From: Candidatus Gastranaerophilales bacterium
GTDB taxonomy: Bacteria; Cyanobacteriota; Vampirovibrionia; Gastranaerophilales; Gastranaerophilaceae
NCBI GenBank assembly: GCA_944323625.1
Contig: CALUTD010000015.1
Span: 1-51,729, forward strand
Reading direction: 5' to 3'
Length of the DNA stretch: 51,729 bases
A program made the position numbers and the translations under genes. Numbering within the stretch: the first letter of the stretch is position 1; every line of letters begins with the position of its first letter. This document shows positions 7,962 through 16,743 of the stretch, piece after piece. Below the pieces are notes generated by a model that searched no databases, was not told where the DNA came from, and was given only the letters and a program-made list of their open reading frames with translations.

Positions 7962-8618
7962 ATGGAAAATAACAAAAAAATCGTTGAAAAACTAAAAATA
8001 GGGACATTAATTAATCTTGTAAAAATATTTTTTCATATTGAAAAACATCTGTTAAAAATAAAGAATAATAATTATCCTAAGCAGCAAGTAATATTTTCAA
8101 TGTGGCATTGTGACCAATGTTTAGTATATGGAATAGAAGATAAAAGCAAATTTTATGCATTAATAAGCGCATCTAATGATGGAGAAATTATAGCCAAAGC
8201 TGCGGAGTGTTTAAATATAAAATCGGTAAGAGGTTCAACTAAAAGGCGCGGGGTAGCTGCTTCTTTGGAACTTTTAGATAAACTTAAAGAAGGTAATTCC
8301 GTTGGTATTATGGTTGACGGGCCGCGAGGACCGAAAGGCAAAGTAAAAGACGGAATAATAAATATTGCAAAGTTGTCGGGTGTACCTATTGTTCCTGTTG
8401 CTTGGGCTTCAAGGGATAAAAATTTCAGAGAATTTAATACTTGGGATAAATTCAGGGTTCCGATAGGTCCTTGTAAGACTGCTGCATTGTATGGCGACCC
8501 GATTTATGTTCCATCAGAGCTTACAAAAGAAGAAACTCAAATTTGGTGTAAAAAAATCGAAGATGAAATGAATGCTTTGCAGGCGTGTTTGGAAAATGAA
8601 TACGAAAAATTTATTTAA
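7962..8618 (+). CDS. DUF374-type lysophospholipid acyltransferase-like protein
   Basis: Members of this family resemble LpxL/PlsC acyltransferases and are thought to acylate envelope lipids. The 218-residue product has the DUF374 order: a histidine in FSMWHCDQC (about residue 48), SASNDGEIIAKAAE, the signature VRGSTKRRGVAASLELL and VDGPRGPKGKVKDG (about residues 112-125), then GVPIVPVAWAS. The ATG at 7962 is preferred to the TTG two codons upstream. It is separated from rplA by a hairpin, so it is probably its own transcript. Exact substrate unknown. Confidence 0.8.
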   Translation: MENNKKIVEKLKIGTLINLVKIFFHIEKHLLKIKNNNYPKQQVIFSMWHCDQCLVYGIEDKSKFYALISASNDGEIIAKAAECLNIKSVRGSTKRRGVAASLELLDKLKEGNSVGIMVDGPRGPKGKVKDGIINIAKLSGVPIVPVAWASRDKNFREFNTWDKFRVPIGPCKTAALYGDPIYVPSELTKEETQIWCKKIEDEMNALQACLENEYEKFI

Positions 8619-8622
8619 TTTC

Positions 8623-8651
8623 TTGCAAAAGCATATTAATATTGCTATAAT
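8623..8651 (+). promoter_or_regulatory. Promoter of poly-G prepilin-like gene 1
   Basis: TTGCAA (8623-8628), exactly 17 bases, then TATAAT (8646-8651): the best sigma-70-type match noted in this part of the window. The start codon is at 8687 behind GAAGGAG (8672-8678). A good promoter and ribosome site argue that the gene is alive despite its reading-frame break. Confidence 0.7.
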
Positions 8652-8686
8652 ATAAAGAAAAAATCACAAATGAAGGAGATGTAAAT

Positions 8687-9381
8687 ATGTATATCAATAA
8701 TAAAACCGCTACGGGGGGGGGGTATTTAAGGAATTAAAAACGAATATTTTTTGTTCTTTCACCCTATCTGAAGTTTTAATTACTTTAGTTATTATTGGTG
8801 TAGTTTCTGCAATAACAATTCCTATAGTTATAGCAAATATCCAAAAAAAGGAAAATGTTGAAAAATTAAAAAAAGCAGATTCCGTTTTAAGGCAATCAAT
8901 ATTAAAAATAGCTATAAAAGAAGGTGCTCCTATAGGGGATTTCAGCTTTATGCAAAATGATGATTTTTTTAATAGTTTTATTAAAGAAGTTGATACTGTT
9001 AAAGTTTGCAAGGGAAATGTTTTAGGTTGTTTTACAAATAATTCAATAAAACTGTTAAATGGAAAGAATTATGGAAAATATAACAGAAGTAATTCATTAA
9101 TAACAAATGATGGTATAGCTTATGGATGGGATAGTAGATATTGTATTGGCAAAGGTATTACATTAGAAGATCAAGAAAATTGTATAGGAAGATTTATTAT
9201 TGATATAAACGGAGAAAGAAGTCCTAATCAGTTTGGAATAGATGTTTTCTTTTTTACTGTAGTTGATAAAAAAGGAATTGTACCTGCAGGAAGCGGTAGT
9301 AATTCTAGTGACTGTAACAGAACGAGTGATGGTATTATGTGTGCTGCTAAGGTTTTGCAAGAAGGTAGAATATCATATTAA
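8687..9381 (+). CDS. Prepilin-like protein with G10 tract, out of frame as assembled (copy 1)
   Basis: From the ATG at 8687 the frame reads MYINNKTATGGG, crosses ten Gs (8713-8722) and stops at 8735-8737. One base out of phase, the frame continues from the tract to 9381 and encodes FTLSEVLITLVIIGVVSA, a type IV prepilin methylation motif and membrane helix, followed by a soluble domain ending IDINGERSPNQFG and CAAKVLQEGRISY. A tract of 8 or 11 Gs would join leader and body (231 residues with 11). Residue -1 of the motif is Ser rather than the usual Gly. Promoter and ribosome site are intact. Two paralogues (14596-15298, 50666-51425) share the leader, tract and body. Alternatives are transcript slippage or an assembly error in the tract. 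Confidence 0.8.
8713..8722 (+). repeat. Homopolymer G10 in prepilin-like gene 1
   Basis: Ten consecutive Gs between the leader codons and the prepilin body. The frame is open through the body at 8 or 11 Gs and closed at 9 or 10. Confidence 0.9.
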
Positions 9382-9432
9382 GAAATAAAATTAATTTTAG
9401 CAATTATTATCATTAATATGTTTTATATTATT

Positions 9433-11472
9433 ATGAAGATTAGTTCTACAAAAATACAAAATATAAATAATTCATATTTTGATAAGCAAAAACAAAAAAT
9501 TGAACCTGAAATAGCGGCTAAGAAAGAATATACAAACAATTATGCAGCTTCGCAGGCTTTAAGGGCTTCTGTTACTTTTAGAGGAAGTGACTTCTCTGAT
9601 TTAAAAAATACCTATTTATTTTATCAAGAAAAGAAAATTAGAGAGTCACAAATGTCTCAAATAAAAAAGAGTGTATGTTTTCAAGCAATAAATTATGAAA
9701 AAAATAATAAAGAATTAAATTTCTCAATAGATGATTTAATAGAATTAATGGAAAAAAATGAAAATGTAACAGATAAACAGGCAGAAAATATTTTAAATAG
9801 AGATTTAATAAATGATAAAATTAAGTTTATTGAAGAAATAGACTATTTTTCTTCTTTGACTGATGAACAATGGAATGAGATAAAATATAAAGGAATTGAA
9901 ATTCTCAATAATGCTTTAACATACAAATCAAAATCGTTAATAGATAGTTTTGAATCCTATCATATGGGTAAAATATCAATAGACGAGTTATATGAAAATT
10001 ATTCAAATATATATGTAAAAAATTTAGTAATGAATATTCTTAAATACAATACAGATAAAACAAAAGACACAGAAAATATTTTGAATGAAAAGTTAGAAAA
10101 GGGAAATGCAGAGACTTCTGATTTGGAAGTACTTGTAAATTTGGCATTCAATAATAGAGTTTTACCAAAGCAAATATTTGATAATTTACAAAAGAACAGC
10201 AGAATATCACCAAATATATCAAAAGATATAGATCTATTAAACAAAGCATTTACAGAGGGAGAAATCCCGGTTGATATTTTTGTGCCAGAGTTTAAAAATG
10301 AAAAAGAAGCACTAGAAAAAGTAAATGTAGGAGATGTTCTAAGGCTTAACGGTGAAAAAAATATAAGAATAAAAAAAGATGATGAAGATTTTCAAGAAAT
10401 TTTTGTAACACCTAAAACATATATGAAGTTATTTCCACCGGTAGAAAGATTCACATATATTCAAGGAAAAGGCGGACATTGTTTTTTGTTGGCTGGCATA
10501 GATGTTGTATATTCGAATCCTAATACTCGCTATTTATTAATGCAAATGCTTAAAGAAAATGAAGATGGAACGATTAGTATAGCCAAAGACGGATTTGAAA
10601 AAATAAATAATGAAATAAAACCGAAAAATGTTGAAGATTTTGTATTTACAGAAAGTTTTAAAAATCTTAAACTAAATGAAAATGTAAACTCTATAACATG
10701 TAATGGATTACAATTTTTCGAAAATTATTTCGAAAAATTGTCAGAGTTCAATGCAGATAAGTATATAAAAGAAAAATATGAAATATTCAAATCAGCAGAA
10801 TTTGATGCAGAAGATAATACATATATTGATGATTTAAAATATTCAAAAGAAGATGTAAATACATTTTTGAATATGGCTGAGGATTATTTTAATAATAAAA
10901 CCAAAACAAGCAAAAAACTTTTTTCACTGGCAAATTTATATGATAAGGTGATATTAAAGCCTTCTGCAATAAAAATTGATGAAGAATCAGAAAATGATTA
11001 TATTGATAATATATTTAAGAGATATGCAGAATATTTTGAAAGGACAGGGGAAAAAGAAAAAGTAGCAAATGATATTATACCATTGATAATGTTAGATAGA
11101 TTATTAGATGAAGATATAACTAGTTATAATATGCCATATGTTGATATTGGAGGTTCTTCTAATAATATAATGGAAGTAATAGGATTAAAAACAAAAACAT
11201 ATCCTATAAAAAGCAAAGAAGCTCAAGAACTATTAACAAATAAGAACAGAAATAAAAGTATGGGATTTGTAGTTTCTTCAGAAGAACAAAGAAATGCAGA
11301 TGGTATAAAAATAGAAAAAAGTCATGCTTATTTTATGGCACCAATTGAGATAAACGGAGAAACAAAGTATATTGTAAAGAATCCACATAATACGACATTC
11401 GAGATAATTTTGGATTTGGAACAATTAAATAAATTATTTGATAGTATAGAAATAGGATATATAAATAAATAG
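9433..11472 (+). CDS. Calpain-like (family C2-type) cysteine protease domain protein
   Basis: The 679-residue product has a calpain-style catalytic layout. YIQGKGGHCFLLAGIDVVYSNP contains Gln344 and Cys350 in the place of the calpain QGxxGxCWFLAA block; SHAYFMAP supplies His631, and YIVKNPHN supplies Asn650, mirroring calpain HAYsv and rNPWG. The 281-residue gap between Cys and His is longer than in calpains, so an inserted helical domain is likely. The first 320 residues are charged, helical and unrecognised. The opening MKISSTK, with VTFRG at about residues 46-50, resembles the opening of the zincin-like protein at 2984. There is no clear signal peptide. The ATG at 9433 is chosen over 9418 because of that shared opening; neither has a good ribosome site. 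Confidence 0.6.
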   Translation: MKISSTKIQNINNSYFDKQKQKIEPEIAAKKEYTNNYAASQALRASVTFRGSDFSDLKNTYLFYQEKKIRESQMSQIKKSVCFQAINYEKNNKELNFSIDDLIELMEKNENVTDKQAENILNRDLINDKIKFIEEIDYFSSLTDEQWNEIKYKGIEILNNALTYKSKSLIDSFESYHMGKISIDELYENYSNIYVKNLVMNILKYNTDKTKDTENILNEKLEKGNAETSDLEVLVNLAFNNRVLPKQIFDNLQKNSRISPNISKDIDLLNKAFTEGEIPVDIFVPEFKNEKEALEKVNVGDVLRLNGEKNIRIKKDDEDFQEIFVTPKTYMKLFPPVERFTYIQGKGGHCFLLAGIDVVYSNPNTRYLLMQMLKENEDGTISIAKDGFEKINNEIKPKNVEDFVFTESFKNLKLNENVNSITCNGLQFFENYFEKLSEFNADKYIKEKYEIFKSAEFDAEDNTYIDDLKYSKEDVNTFLNMAEDYFNNKTKTSKKLFSLANLYDKVILKPSAIKIDEESENDYIDNIFKRYAEYFERTGEKEKVANDIIPLIMLDRLLDEDITSYNMPYVDIGGSSNNIMEVIGLKTKTYPIKSKEAQELLTNKNRNKSMGFVVSSEEQRNADGIKIEKSHAYFMAPIEINGETKYIVKNPHNTTFEIILDLEQLNKLFDSIEIGYINK

Positions 11473-11494
11473 TATATTTTAAGATAAAAACATA

Positions 11495-11530
11495 AACAAA
11501 GAGCCGCTATTTATGTGACGGCTCTTTGTT
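11495..11530. terminator. Bidirectional terminator between the protease gene and rpaB
   Basis: A perfect 12-bp stem, AACAAAGAGCCG (11495-11506) and CGGCTCTTTGTT (11519-11530), with a 12-base loop and A/T-rich flanks on both sides, placed between convergent genes. Confidence 0.85.
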
Positions 11531-11550
11531 TATAAAACAGATAAAATATT

Positions 11551-12300
11551 TTAAGAAATTCTTTGAAACATATAACCAATACCACGAGCAGTTAATATTA
11601 ACTCAGGATTAGCGGGGTCTGTTTCTAACTTTGAACGTAATCTTGAAATATGAACATCAACAACACGAGTATCAATTCTATGATCTGGAGGATAAGACCA
11701 AACATGCTGCAAAATTTCGTTTCTAGAATATGCCTGTCCAGAGTTGTTTACCAATAACTCAAGCAGACTGAACTCCATTCCTGTAAGTCTGATACGTTCA
11801 TTTTTTCTGAATACTTGTCTTCTTGCGGTATCGATTCTAATATTACCTGTAGTAATAACATTTTTAGCTATTTTACTAGCAGGAGCAGAAACTTCCTTTG
11901 TATTGGTCCTGCGAAGTACTGCCTTAACCCTTGCTTCAAGCTCTTTAGGGCTAAATGGTTTAATAACATAATCGTCTGCTCCCAGTTCAAGACCTGTAAT
12001 TCTTTCAGATACATCACCGAGTGCAGTAAGAATAATAATAGGAACATCTGATGTTCTTCTGATTTCTCTTGTTACACCATAACCATCAATTTTGGGCATC
12101 ATTACATCCAAAACAATTAAATCGGGATTATGTTTATTAAAAGCCGCAATAGCTTCTTCACCATCTGTTGCCGTAATAATATCGTAACCAATCATACTCA
12201 AACGAGCTTCCAAAATTCTTCTTATGCTGGCTTCATCATCCGCAACCAGTATTTTTTGATGTGAATCTTGTTCAACTTGTATTTCACTGTTATCAGTCAT
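11551..12300 (-). CDS. rpaB: RpaB/Ycf27-like OmpR-family response regulator
   Basis: DNA-binding two-component regulator. The 249-residue product has a receiver domain (residues 16-130) with acid pocket Asp21/Asp22, phosphoacceptor Asp65 in LIVLDVMMPK, Thr92 and Lys114, then a winged-helix domain (about residues 150-247). The match to cyanobacterial RpaB is unusually close by memory: ASIRRILEARLSMIGYD, LTALGDVSERITGLELGADD, RIRLTGMEFSLLELLV and PELILTARGIGYMFQRI. In photosynthetic cyanobacteria RpaB controls high-light genes, so it must have other targets here. No sensor kinase is adjacent. The start follows AAGGGG. Confidence 0.9.
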   Translation of the reverse strand: MTDNSEIQVEQDSHQKILVADDEASIRRILEARLSMIGYDIITATDGEEAIAAFNKHNPDLIVLDVMMPKIDGYGVTREIRRTSDVPIIILTALGDVSERITGLELGADDYVIKPFSPKELEARVKAVLRRTNTKEVSAPASKIAKNVITTGNIRIDTARRQVFRKNERIRLTGMEFSLLELLVNNSGQAYSRNEILQHVWSYPPDHRIDTRVVDVHISRLRSKLETDPANPELILTARGIGYMFQRIS

Positions 12301-12502
12301 TTTTTAGACCCCTTAATATAAAAAAACATTACCTTTGTTTACATTATATTACAAAATATAAAAAATTCAAAACATTTCTTAAAAAAACATAAAACAAATT
12401 AATATATTTTTGTAAAGCATTTTATTGTTTTATTTGATTTTTTAACGATTTTATTTAATCATTTAACTATTGTCTGATTTGGAGTTGAGGTTATTTTATG
12501 AA

Positions 12503-13468
12503 ATGAAAGATTTTCTGTCTAAATATACTAATTCTAACGAACTATTTGCATACTTATCAATAACAATAGCTGTAATATTATACGGAACAACACTTGGTGC
12601 AACAAAAATTTGTATGAATTATTACACTACGGCACAATTAATGACATTAAGAATGCTGATATCATCAATATTGTTTATCCCTTTTATTTTTACCGTATAT
12701 AAAAATATAAAGATAGAAAAAAGAGATATAAAATTAATTCTTTTAATGATGTTATGCGAGCCTTGTTTATATTTTCTTTTTGAAACTAATGCACTAAAGT
12801 ATACAACATCAGGACAGGCAGGGATTGTAAATTCACTGGAACCGGTACTTTTGGTTATTGGTGCAAGAATAGTTTTAAAAGAAAAATTTGTCAAGATAGT
12901 ATATTTGGGACTTTTTATATCAATTTTAGGCTCTGTTTTATTGAGCATATCATCAGATGTAACAGAAATGGCGCCAAGACCTCTTTTGGGAAATTTCCTT
13001 GAATTTATGGCAATAGTAATGACTGATACTTGTGTAATAACAACAAAATATCTTATGGATAGGTATCCTCCTTTCTTTTTAGCAGGTATATCAGTAATAG
13101 GCGGTTTATTCTTTTTTGCAGGATTGAATTTGTTTGAAAACGGTTCTTTTACTATTGTATTAAATCCGAGTTTGTTTTTAGTAATATATTTGGGAATTTT
13201 AACCGTTGTAGCTTATGCACTTTATAATTTTGCAATATGTACACTACCAGCAAGTAAATTTTCGCCTTTTATATTTATGCTGCCTGTAACTGCTGTATTT
13301 TTCGGATGGTTTTTTCTCGGTGAAACTTTTAATCTTAAACAATTCGCAGCATGTATTTTAGTTTTTATAGGAATTTTAATATGCCAAATTAACAATAAGA
13401 AAAAACTTATTTCAATTTTGAAAAAAATTCCATTTTCAAATAAGTTAATATTTACAGCTAAAAAATAA
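12503..13468 (+). CDS. EamA/DMT-family transporter
   Basis: Inner-membrane permease of the drug/metabolite transporter superfamily, probably exporting a small metabolite; the substrate cannot be told. The 321-residue product shows ten likely membrane helices in two EamA repeats, the first starting at LFAYLSITIAVILYGTTLGATK and the second at LGNFLEFMAIVMTDTCV. Short family motifs are visible: LKYTTSGQAGIVNSLEPV in repeat one and ALYNFAICTLPASKFSPF in repeat two. An in-frame TTG at 12470 would lengthen it; ATG at 12503 is chosen. It is divergent from rpaB across 170 bases. Confidence 0.85.
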   Translation: MKDFLSKYTNSNELFAYLSITIAVILYGTTLGATKICMNYYTTAQLMTLRMLISSILFIPFIFTVYKNIKIEKRDIKLILLMMLCEPCLYFLFETNALKYTTSGQAGIVNSLEPVLLVIGARIVLKEKFVKIVYLGLFISILGSVLLSISSDVTEMAPRPLLGNFLEFMAIVMTDTCVITTKYLMDRYPPFFLAGISVIGGLFFFAGLNLFENGSFTIVLNPSLFLVIYLGILTVVAYALYNFAICTLPASKFSPFIFMLPVTAVFFGWFFLGETFNLKQFAACILVFIGILICQINNKKKLISILKKIPFSNKLIFTAKK

Positions 13469-13516
13469 AATGTTTATGATATAATCCATTGTGTATATGA
13501 ATAAAAAGGAATATAA

Positions 13517-14557
13517 ATGAAAATTGGTATACCAAGAGCTTTATCATACTATAATTTCTTTCCTTTTTGGTATGGATTTTTTTCTGATTTGGGTATTGAA
13601 ATTGTATTATCTGATAAAACAACAAAACAGACAATGACAGACGGTTCATCTCTAGTTGTGCCCGAAACATGTTTACCTGTTAAAGTATATGTCGGCCATA
13701 TATTAAATTTGCTAAATAAAGGAATAGATAAAATTTTTGTTCCGTCAATTCAATCAATTGCTCCAAAAATTTATAATTGTTCTAAAATAAGAGGATTGCC
13801 TGATTTAATAAGAAATGTAGTAAAAAGAGATTTTACTATTATTGAATCAACTCTTGATAAATCCGAAAAAAATCAAGGATTATATGAATTTTTGTCGGAA
13901 GCCGTAAAACCTTTTGGTATAACTGATATTGAAAGAATAAAAAAGGCATCAAAAAATGCTTGGAAAGTCTATAATAATTATCAAATTATGACAAGAAGCG
14001 GTGTACCTTATAAGAAAGCACTTAAGTATGCTTTGGAAAATAAAGTTGTAATTGCGGATAATGCAAAATCTTATCCTGTAAGTATTGCTCTTATTGCTCA
14101 TGGATACAATCTCTATGACGAAAGAGTAAGCATGAAAATATTTGATAAGCTTGAAGAATTGGATGTTAAAGTATATACGGCTGAGCAGTTGACCATTGAA
14201 CAAATGAATGAAGGTTTAAATTCAATGAACTCAAGGTTATACTGGGCAAATGAGTATGAAATAACCGGTGCTGCTGCTCATTACATAAAAGATAGAGCAA
14301 TTGACGGAGTAATAACAATTAATGCTTTCGGCTGCGGTCCTGATTCTTTAATGCTTGAAAGAATATCAAGATATGCAAGAAAGTTGAATAAACCAATTTT
14401 ACATCTTTCAATAGATGAACAAACGGGAGAAGCCGGTTTTGTTACAAGAATTGAAGCATTTGTTGATATGCTCTACCGTAAAAAACGCTCAGGAATTTTA
14501 AACAAAATTAATATTAAAGATTCAAACGGAATACAAGTCAGAAATATTTTAAAATAA
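13517..14557 (+). CDS. HgdB/DUF2229-like protein (2-hydroxyacyl-CoA dehydratase related)
   Basis: The 346-residue product begins MKIGIPRALSYYNFFPFW, the typical opening of DUF2229 proteins, which resemble the iron-sulfur D subunits of 2-hydroxyglutaryl-CoA dehydratases and the long CoA-enzyme activases. Conserved cysteine contexts include VPETCLPVKVYVGH (about residue 52), KIYNCSKIRGLPDL and NAFGCGPDSLMLERI. It lacks the ATP-binding activase domain, so it is a stand-alone D-like unit. The family is typical of anaerobes; its reaction here is unknown. A TATAAT-like box and AAAAGGAA lie upstream, 49 bases after the EamA gene. Confidence 0.75.
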   Translation: MKIGIPRALSYYNFFPFWYGFFSDLGIEIVLSDKTTKQTMTDGSSLVVPETCLPVKVYVGHILNLLNKGIDKIFVPSIQSIAPKIYNCSKIRGLPDLIRNVVKRDFTIIESTLDKSEKNQGLYEFLSEAVKPFGITDIERIKKASKNAWKVYNNYQIMTRSGVPYKKALKYALENKVVIADNAKSYPVSIALIAHGYNLYDERVSMKIFDKLEELDVKVYTAEQLTIEQMNEGLNSMNSRLYWANEYEITGAAAHYIKDRAIDGVITINAFGCGPDSLMLERISRYARKLNKPILHLSIDEQTGEAGFVTRIEAFVDMLYRKKRSGILNKINIKDSNGIQVRNILK

Positions 14558-14595
14558 TCTTGTTTAGGCATGTAAGTTTTTGCTCAAAAGATAAA

Positions 14596-15298
14596 TTAAT
14601 ATTTCATTTCCCAGTTTGATTCCATAATTCTTGCTGCACAACCTCTTCCATCTGCATTTGAAGGAAGCGGCTTTGAGTCAACACCGCAAAAAATTTCATT
14701 TGTTCTCCAGTAAATATGAGAAGGTGCTTTTGAATCTCCATATTGGGGGTTGAGTCGTCCGTTTTTTATTTCAAACAGAAATAAATCTCTGCCGAGAATA
14801 TTTTTGTTGTTATTATCGTTAACATCTACCAGCACATGCCCGTCTGCTCCCAATTCTACCGTATAACCACTATTTGTAATGAATAAAACATTTTTAGAAC
14901 TATAAGTAAAACAGGTTAAAGTACACCATGAATTTCCGTTCAAATATTTAAAATAAAGTGAATTATTTGCTTTATATTGAGGGTTAACACCAAAATATTT
15001 TAAAACAAAATCTGTTAATTCTGTCTCAAGGTCATTATTATTACCTGAATCTGATATAGAATACACTTCACCTGAATCAACAGAATAACGCTCAAGGACT
15101 TGAGAAAACTCTGAATAAAATTTTTTTAATCTTTGAACATAAAAAACTTTTTTCATATTAAAACTTATAACAGGGATTGTTATTGCTGAAATTATTCCTA
15201 TAACAACTAAAGTGATAAGTATTTCACTTAAGGTAAATAAAGGTTTGTTTTTAAGGTGTAAATTACCCCCCCCCGTAACGTAAATTTGATTTAATCAT
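14596..15298 (-). CDS. Prepilin-like protein with G9 tract, out of frame as assembled (copy 2)
   Basis: On the minus strand the ATG at 15298 opens MIKSNLRYGGG and meets TAA straight after nine Gs (15274-15266). In another phase the sequence after the tract reads GNLHLKNKPLFTLSEILI, then a long hydrophobic helix (TLVVIGIISAITIPVIS) and an open frame to 14596. The body ends with LGRDLFLFEIKNG and GRGCAARIMESNWEMKY, matching the other copies. Eight or eleven Gs would fuse leader and body (234 residues with 11). A ribosome site (AAAGGAGAG) precedes the leader. In this copy the first in-frame ATG after the tract (15156) lies past the helix, so starting there would lose the pilin signal. Residue -1 is Leu, not Gly. 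Confidence 0.8.
15266..15274 (-). repeat. Homopolymer G9 (C9 on the plus strand) in prepilin-like gene 2
   Basis: Nine Gs on the coding strand directly after the codon TAC of the leader. Open at 8 or 11, closed at 9. Confidence 0.9.
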
Positions 15299-15331
15299 AT
15301 ATAACTCTCCTTTTTATTTATATTAACATAT

Positions 15332-15366
15332 AAAAAAGAAGAACATCAAAAATGTTCTTCTTTTTT
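15332..15366 (-). terminator. Terminator of the yggS-sepF transcript
   Basis: AAAAAAGAAGAACAT (15332-15346) pairs perfectly with ATGTTCTTCTTTTTT (15352-15366) around CAAAA. It lies between the end of sepF and the start of prepilin-like gene 2, both on the minus strand. Confidence 0.8.
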
Positions 15367-15383
15367 TTGTAAATCCCCAAAAC

Positions 15384-15872
15384 TTATGCTTGCGGTTGGT
15401 TCCACAGTGCATCTCTTAAAAATTTGCTTTTTTGCGATTCCGCTGACAGTGCAACATTAACAGGAGTGAAGATAAATACGGAATCACCGATTTTTTGCTG
15501 GCTTCCGGAGAGAGCATGTGTTGCTCCGCAAAGGAAATCAACTATTCTTAATGCTTGTTCTTTATCCAGCAGATGCAAATTTAAAACAACTGTTTTTCTG
15601 TCTTTTAAATGTTTTACAATTGATATAGAGTCTTCGTATGAGCGAGGCTCGCAAACCATTACTTCATAGCCTCTGTAATTCGGGTGAGAAACAACTTTCA
15701 AATTTTGTGCTTTTTGTTCATTTTGTTGATATGAAGGGTTTAATGCCAAATTATCCTGAACAGGATATTCATCCGACTCTTCCATCATTTCACTATAAAT
15801 GCTGTCTTCTCTTCCATCAAATCCTGATGTTAAAAAATCAATAATTGATTTAAATTTGTCTGCAACTGCCAA
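15384..15872 (-). CDS. sepF: Cell division protein SepF
   Basis: Cytoplasmic protein that anchors FtsZ to the membrane; it is standard in Gram-positives and cyanobacteria. The 162-residue product has an amphipathic N-terminus (ADKFKSIIDFL), an acidic linker, and the C-terminal SepF domain with VCEPRSYEDSISIVKHLKDRKTV and a GA-loop (DFLCGATHALSG) followed by GDSVFIFTPVNV. The start codon is TTG at 15872: it sits behind a near-perfect TAGGAGGAAG and no ATG matches the family N-terminus. It lies 18 bases after the PLP protein gene, the order seen in many SepF operons. Confidence 0.93.
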   Translation of the reverse strand: MAVADKFKSIIDFLTSGFDGREDSIYSEMMEESDEYPVQDNLALNPSYQQNEQKAQNLKVVSHPNYRGYEVMVCEPRSYEDSISIVKHLKDRKTVVLNLHLLDKEQALRIVDFLCGATHALSGSQQKIGDSVFIFTPVNVALSAESQKSKFLRDALWNQPQA

Positions 15873-15890
15873 TTTTCTTCCTCCTAAGTA

Positions 15891-16550
15891 TTATTCAAAT
15901 AGTATTCTGCCAAGTCTTATAATTGTTGCACCCTCTTCAAGTGCTATTTTATAATCTCTGCTCATTCCCATCGATATTTGTTTTAATTCTACTCCGAATT
16001 CAAATTGTAAGTCATCATTTATTTGTTTGATATTCTTAAACAATTCGTGCAGCTTCTCATCCGAACAGTCCAAAGGCGCCATATTCATAACTCCCAAAAC
16101 TTTTATTGCATCTAAAGATATTATGTCTTTAAACTGCAATTTTATATTCTCGGGTGAAAAACCTGATTTTTGTACTTCTCTTGCATTATTAATTTGTAAT
16201 AATATATTTTGTACAATCCCTTTTTTTTGGGCTTCTTTCGATATGGCTTGGGCCAATTCTAAACTGTCAACGGATTGTATTAAATCAAAATTACCAACCG
16301 CAAGTTTAACTTTGTTTTTTTGAAGATGTCCTATTAAATGAAATCTGCTGTTGATTTTAATTTCATCAGGCAGTTTTTGCATTTTTGATAAAGCATCTTT
16401 AACACGATTCTCTCCAAAATCACGAAAACCTAAATTATAATATTTTATAATTTGATTTTCATCAAAGTATTTCGTTACTGCAACTATCGTCAGGTTATAA
16501 GGTGCGATTTGCGCTTTGATTTTTTTGATATTTTCAACAACCTTATCCAT
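15891..16550 (-). CDS. YggS/PROSC-family pyridoxal-phosphate homeostasis protein
   Basis: PLP-binding protein that buffers cofactor levels; no enzymatic reaction is established for the family. The 219-residue product shows the PLP lysine in VAVTKYFDENQI (about residue 27), then FGENRVKDALSK, FHLIGHLQKNK (the HFIGxLQxNK signature), LLQINNAREVQKSGF, MNMAPLD and the phosphate-binding end SMGMSRDYKIALEEGATIIRLG. It lies directly upstream of sepF on the same strand, an arrangement common in Firmicutes and cyanobacteria. Confidence 0.92.
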   Translation of the reverse strand: MDKVVENIKKIKAQIAPYNLTIVAVTKYFDENQIIKYYNLGFRDFGENRVKDALSKMQKLPDEIKINSRFHLIGHLQKNKVKLAVGNFDLIQSVDSLELAQAISKEAQKKGIVQNILLQINNAREVQKSGFSPENIKLQFKDIISLDAIKVLGVMNMAPLDCSDEKLHELFKNIKQINDDLQFEFGVELKQISMGMSRDYKIALEEGATIIRLGRILFE

Positions 16551-16743
16551 TTAATTAGTGAAAATACCTCCTTTTTCAAAACACAATTATAATTATAATT
16601 AATATTCAAGCATAGTTCAACAATTTGTTCACTAAACAAATACTTGATTATTCTAAATTTCGTAAACCTTTAAATAATCATGCTTTTGACAACTTATTAG
16701 TACTTAACTTTTCTTAATATAACTAAATTTTAACATTACAAAC

